Assembly: GCA_022563615.1 (NCBI GenBank) | Contig: JADFMZ010000217.1 | Span: 1 to 5,804, forward strand | Length of the DNA stretch: 5,804 nucleotides | Source: Planctomycetota bacterium | Lineage (GTDB): Bacteria; Planctomycetota; Phycisphaerae; UBA1845 | Direction of reading: 5' to 3' | Shown here: piece after piece, positions 4,995 through 5,804 of the stretch | Layout: each line of letters starts with the position of its first letter | Position numbering within the stretch: position 1 is the first letter of the stretch | Position numbers and translations under genes: made by a program | Notes under the pieces: model-generated | The model's database searches: none | The model's input: the letters and a program-made list of their open reading frames with translations, nothing else | What the model was told of the DNA's origin: nothing

Positions 4995-5804
4995 TCAGAA
5001 GGAACACCGAACCAGTTGTACTGGGCGGAGGCCGGCGGCAGCGCGATCCGGCGGGCCCGTTTGGACGGGACCGGCGCCGTAACTCTGCTCGACACGTCCC
5101 CAGCTTCGCCTAAGTCCGTTGCCCTGGATCTCGTCCGTGGCGGTAGCGGTCAAGATGCCCGCACCCTGTCCGCAGACCAACGAGATGGTGAAGTCGCCAT
5201 CGGCGTCCGCCACTCCGCTCTGCAGGAAGGTGCGGCCCTCACCGTGCTGTACACCCAGGTGCAGGTCCGGCGCCACGCCCGGCTGGTCGTCCGGCGCCTC
5301 GTCGGCCAGGAAGATCTCCACCGTGCAGTTGGCGCAGGTGGTGCCACCCACCTTGCCGTCCGCCGCCACCAGCGTGATCACCGGATGAGCGATGCAGTCG
5401 TTCGGGTCGATCGGGGCGACGCCCTTCGCCGCGCAGCCGGTGCCGCCGCCGCCGTTCAGGTCGATGCCGAGCGCGCCCAGCACCGCGTTCTGGTTGCCGA
5501 AGATGCTGTTCTCCGTGATCGTGTTGCCGTTCACCGGCACCACGTCGCCCGTGGCAGCGAAGATAGCGGCCGACGTTGTGTTCACGATCTCGATGCCCGA
5601 AGGCACCACGGCCGCAGGGTTCTGGCCGTTGTTCGAGATTATGTTGTTCGGGCCGATGTTCAGGCCGAAGGAGCTGTCGATGTGGATGCCGTCATCGGCG
5701 TTATTGCTGATCGTGTTGTCCGCGATCACGCTCTTGCCGACGCCAGCCAGCTCGAAGGCGCCGCAGCAGATTTCGATGCCGGCGTCTCCGCCGCCGTCGC
5801 CGCT
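4995..5804 (-). CDS. right-handed beta-helix secreted protein, start beyond right edge, C-terminus replaced
   Basis: The minus frame is open from 5804 to a TGA at 4997-4995. It begins SGDGGGDAGIEICCGAFEL and continues VIADNTISNNADDGIHIDSS, GLNIGPNNIISNNGQNPA, NTITENSIFGNQNAVLGALG: the Asn-ladder rungs of a right-handed parallel beta-helix (NosD/PbH1-like). Next come GIDLNGGGGTGC, APIDPNDCIAHPVITLVAA, and NCTVEIFLADE...GEGRTFLQSGVADADGDFT ending ILTATATDEIQGN. This is the usual C-terminal Ig-like part of CSLREA-type beta-helix proteins, where the ending normally runs on as GNTSEFS. Here, after EIQGN (about 5123), the frame becomes GLRRSWGRVEQS..., which is the antisense of the YWTD segment, so roughly the last 43 residues are not native. 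The real gene is thus truncated at its 3' end. Extracellular or cell-surface role is inferred; the substrate is unknown. Confidence 0.75.
   Translation of the reverse strand, partial: SGDGGGDAGIEICCGAFELAGVGKSVIADNTISNNADDGIHIDSSFGLNIGPNNIISNNGQNPAAVVPSGIEIVNTTSAAIFAATGDVVPVNGNTITENSIFGNQNAVLGALGIDLNGGGGTGCAAKGVAPIDPNDCIAHPVITLVAADGKVGGTTCANCTVEIFLADEAPDDQPGVAPDLHLGVQHGEGRTFLQSGVADADGDFTISLVCGQGAGILTATATDEIQGNGLRRSWGRVEQSYGAGPVQTGPPDRAAAGLRPVQLVRCSF
5010..5132 (+). other. single YWTD-type beta-propeller repeat
   Basis: LYWAEAGGSAIRRARLDGTG, then TLLDTS, then PKSVALD follows the LDL-receptor class B (YWTD) repeat pattern of YW(T/A)(D/E)...I.R..LDG......SP..(V/I)ALD. A working propeller needs about six such repeats. 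Here exactly one is present, cut just where the next YW block would start. Confidence 0.65.

Larger units (their letters stand above)
4380..5132 (+). pseudogene. 5'-truncated secreted protein with dockerin-like motif and one YWTD repeat
   Basis: The frame opens at the IS-C edge and has no start or signal peptide of its own, so the front is lost or was displaced. Residue numbers count from base 4380. Residues 44-58 (SPEVTIRIKLMNLYV), FENQLRYLGPP (78-86), AAELQCTPFYRDWSP (103-117) and EDCFSTALEIRTALWGDVWP (161-180) resemble planctomycete secreted proteins that carry a C-terminal dockerin-like module. Residues 181-199 (PFGDINFTDIGKVVEAFKS) are such a module, of which only one half is present. 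The sequence then changes to NQLYWAEAGGSAIRRARLDG and ...PKSVALD (211-250), one repeat of the LDL-receptor YWTD beta-propeller type. After about 5130 the frame stays open to the window end, but only as the antisense of a minus-strand beta-helix gene, so the true coding homology ends there. Function is unknown; extracellular location is inferred. Two joints, near 4990 and near 5130, suggest a mosaic of gene pieces. Confidence 0.65.

Noticed and set aside
1..5804. CRISPR array, tRNA/rRNA gene, toxin-antitoxin pair or defence gene cassette
   Set aside because: No regularly spaced repeats, no tRNA-like or rRNA-like sequence, and no small paired ORFs with recognisable toxin or antitoxin features were seen.

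Overview
The window looks like a piece of accessory, insertion-sequence-rich DNA from a free-living bacterium with a moderately high GC content. The combination of a CRTAC1/FG-GAP (VCBS) repeat protein, an ECF-type sigma factor, a dockerin-like secreted protein ending in a GDINFTDIG-type motif, a right-handed beta-helix protein and two distinct DDE insertion sequences is typical of Planctomycetota (possibly Phycisphaerae-like, often recovered as metagenome or single-cell assemblies). This placement is inference from protein style, not from a marker gene.

Layout from left to right. Minus strand 762-1: N-terminal two thirds or less of a CRTAC1-type FG-GAP protein, running off the left edge. 763-1088: divergent intergenic region with a tiny minus-strand leader ORF. 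Plus strand 1089-1330: the first 80 codons of an ECF sigma factor, cut by an insertion sequence. 1331-2627: a complete insertion sequence (called IS-A here) with an rve-type DDE transposase, imperfect terminal inverted repeats and CGCG on both sides. 2628-2770: the inverted left end of a diverged relative of IS-A (called IS-B), broken after about 20 codons. 2771-2847: an orphan sliver of host DNA. 2852-4379: a second complete insertion sequence (IS-C, IS5/IS1182-like) with 13-bp perfect inverted repeats and a TTAG target duplication. 4380-about 5130: a 5'-truncated secreted protein with a dockerin-like motif followed by a single YWTD-type beta-propeller repeat. 5804-about 5125 on the minus strand: the C-terminal part of a right-handed beta-helix protein that runs off the right edge and whose end is fused tail-to-tail, out of context, to the YWTD segment.

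Only the two transposase genes are intact in the window. Every host gene is partial: the two outer ones are cut at one end by the window edge, the inner ones by insertion sequences or by rearrangement joints. The host genes do not form an operon or a pathway here; what unites them is mosaic breakage. The most informative structure is the IS-A/IS-B pair. The two copies have diverged to about 78% identity in the first 20 codons, yet both keep a -10-like box at element position 71-76, and both have a short hairpin at element position 35-48 with unrelated stem sequences. This suggests a conserved 5' regulatory architecture. I did not find a convincing new defence or metabolic system.
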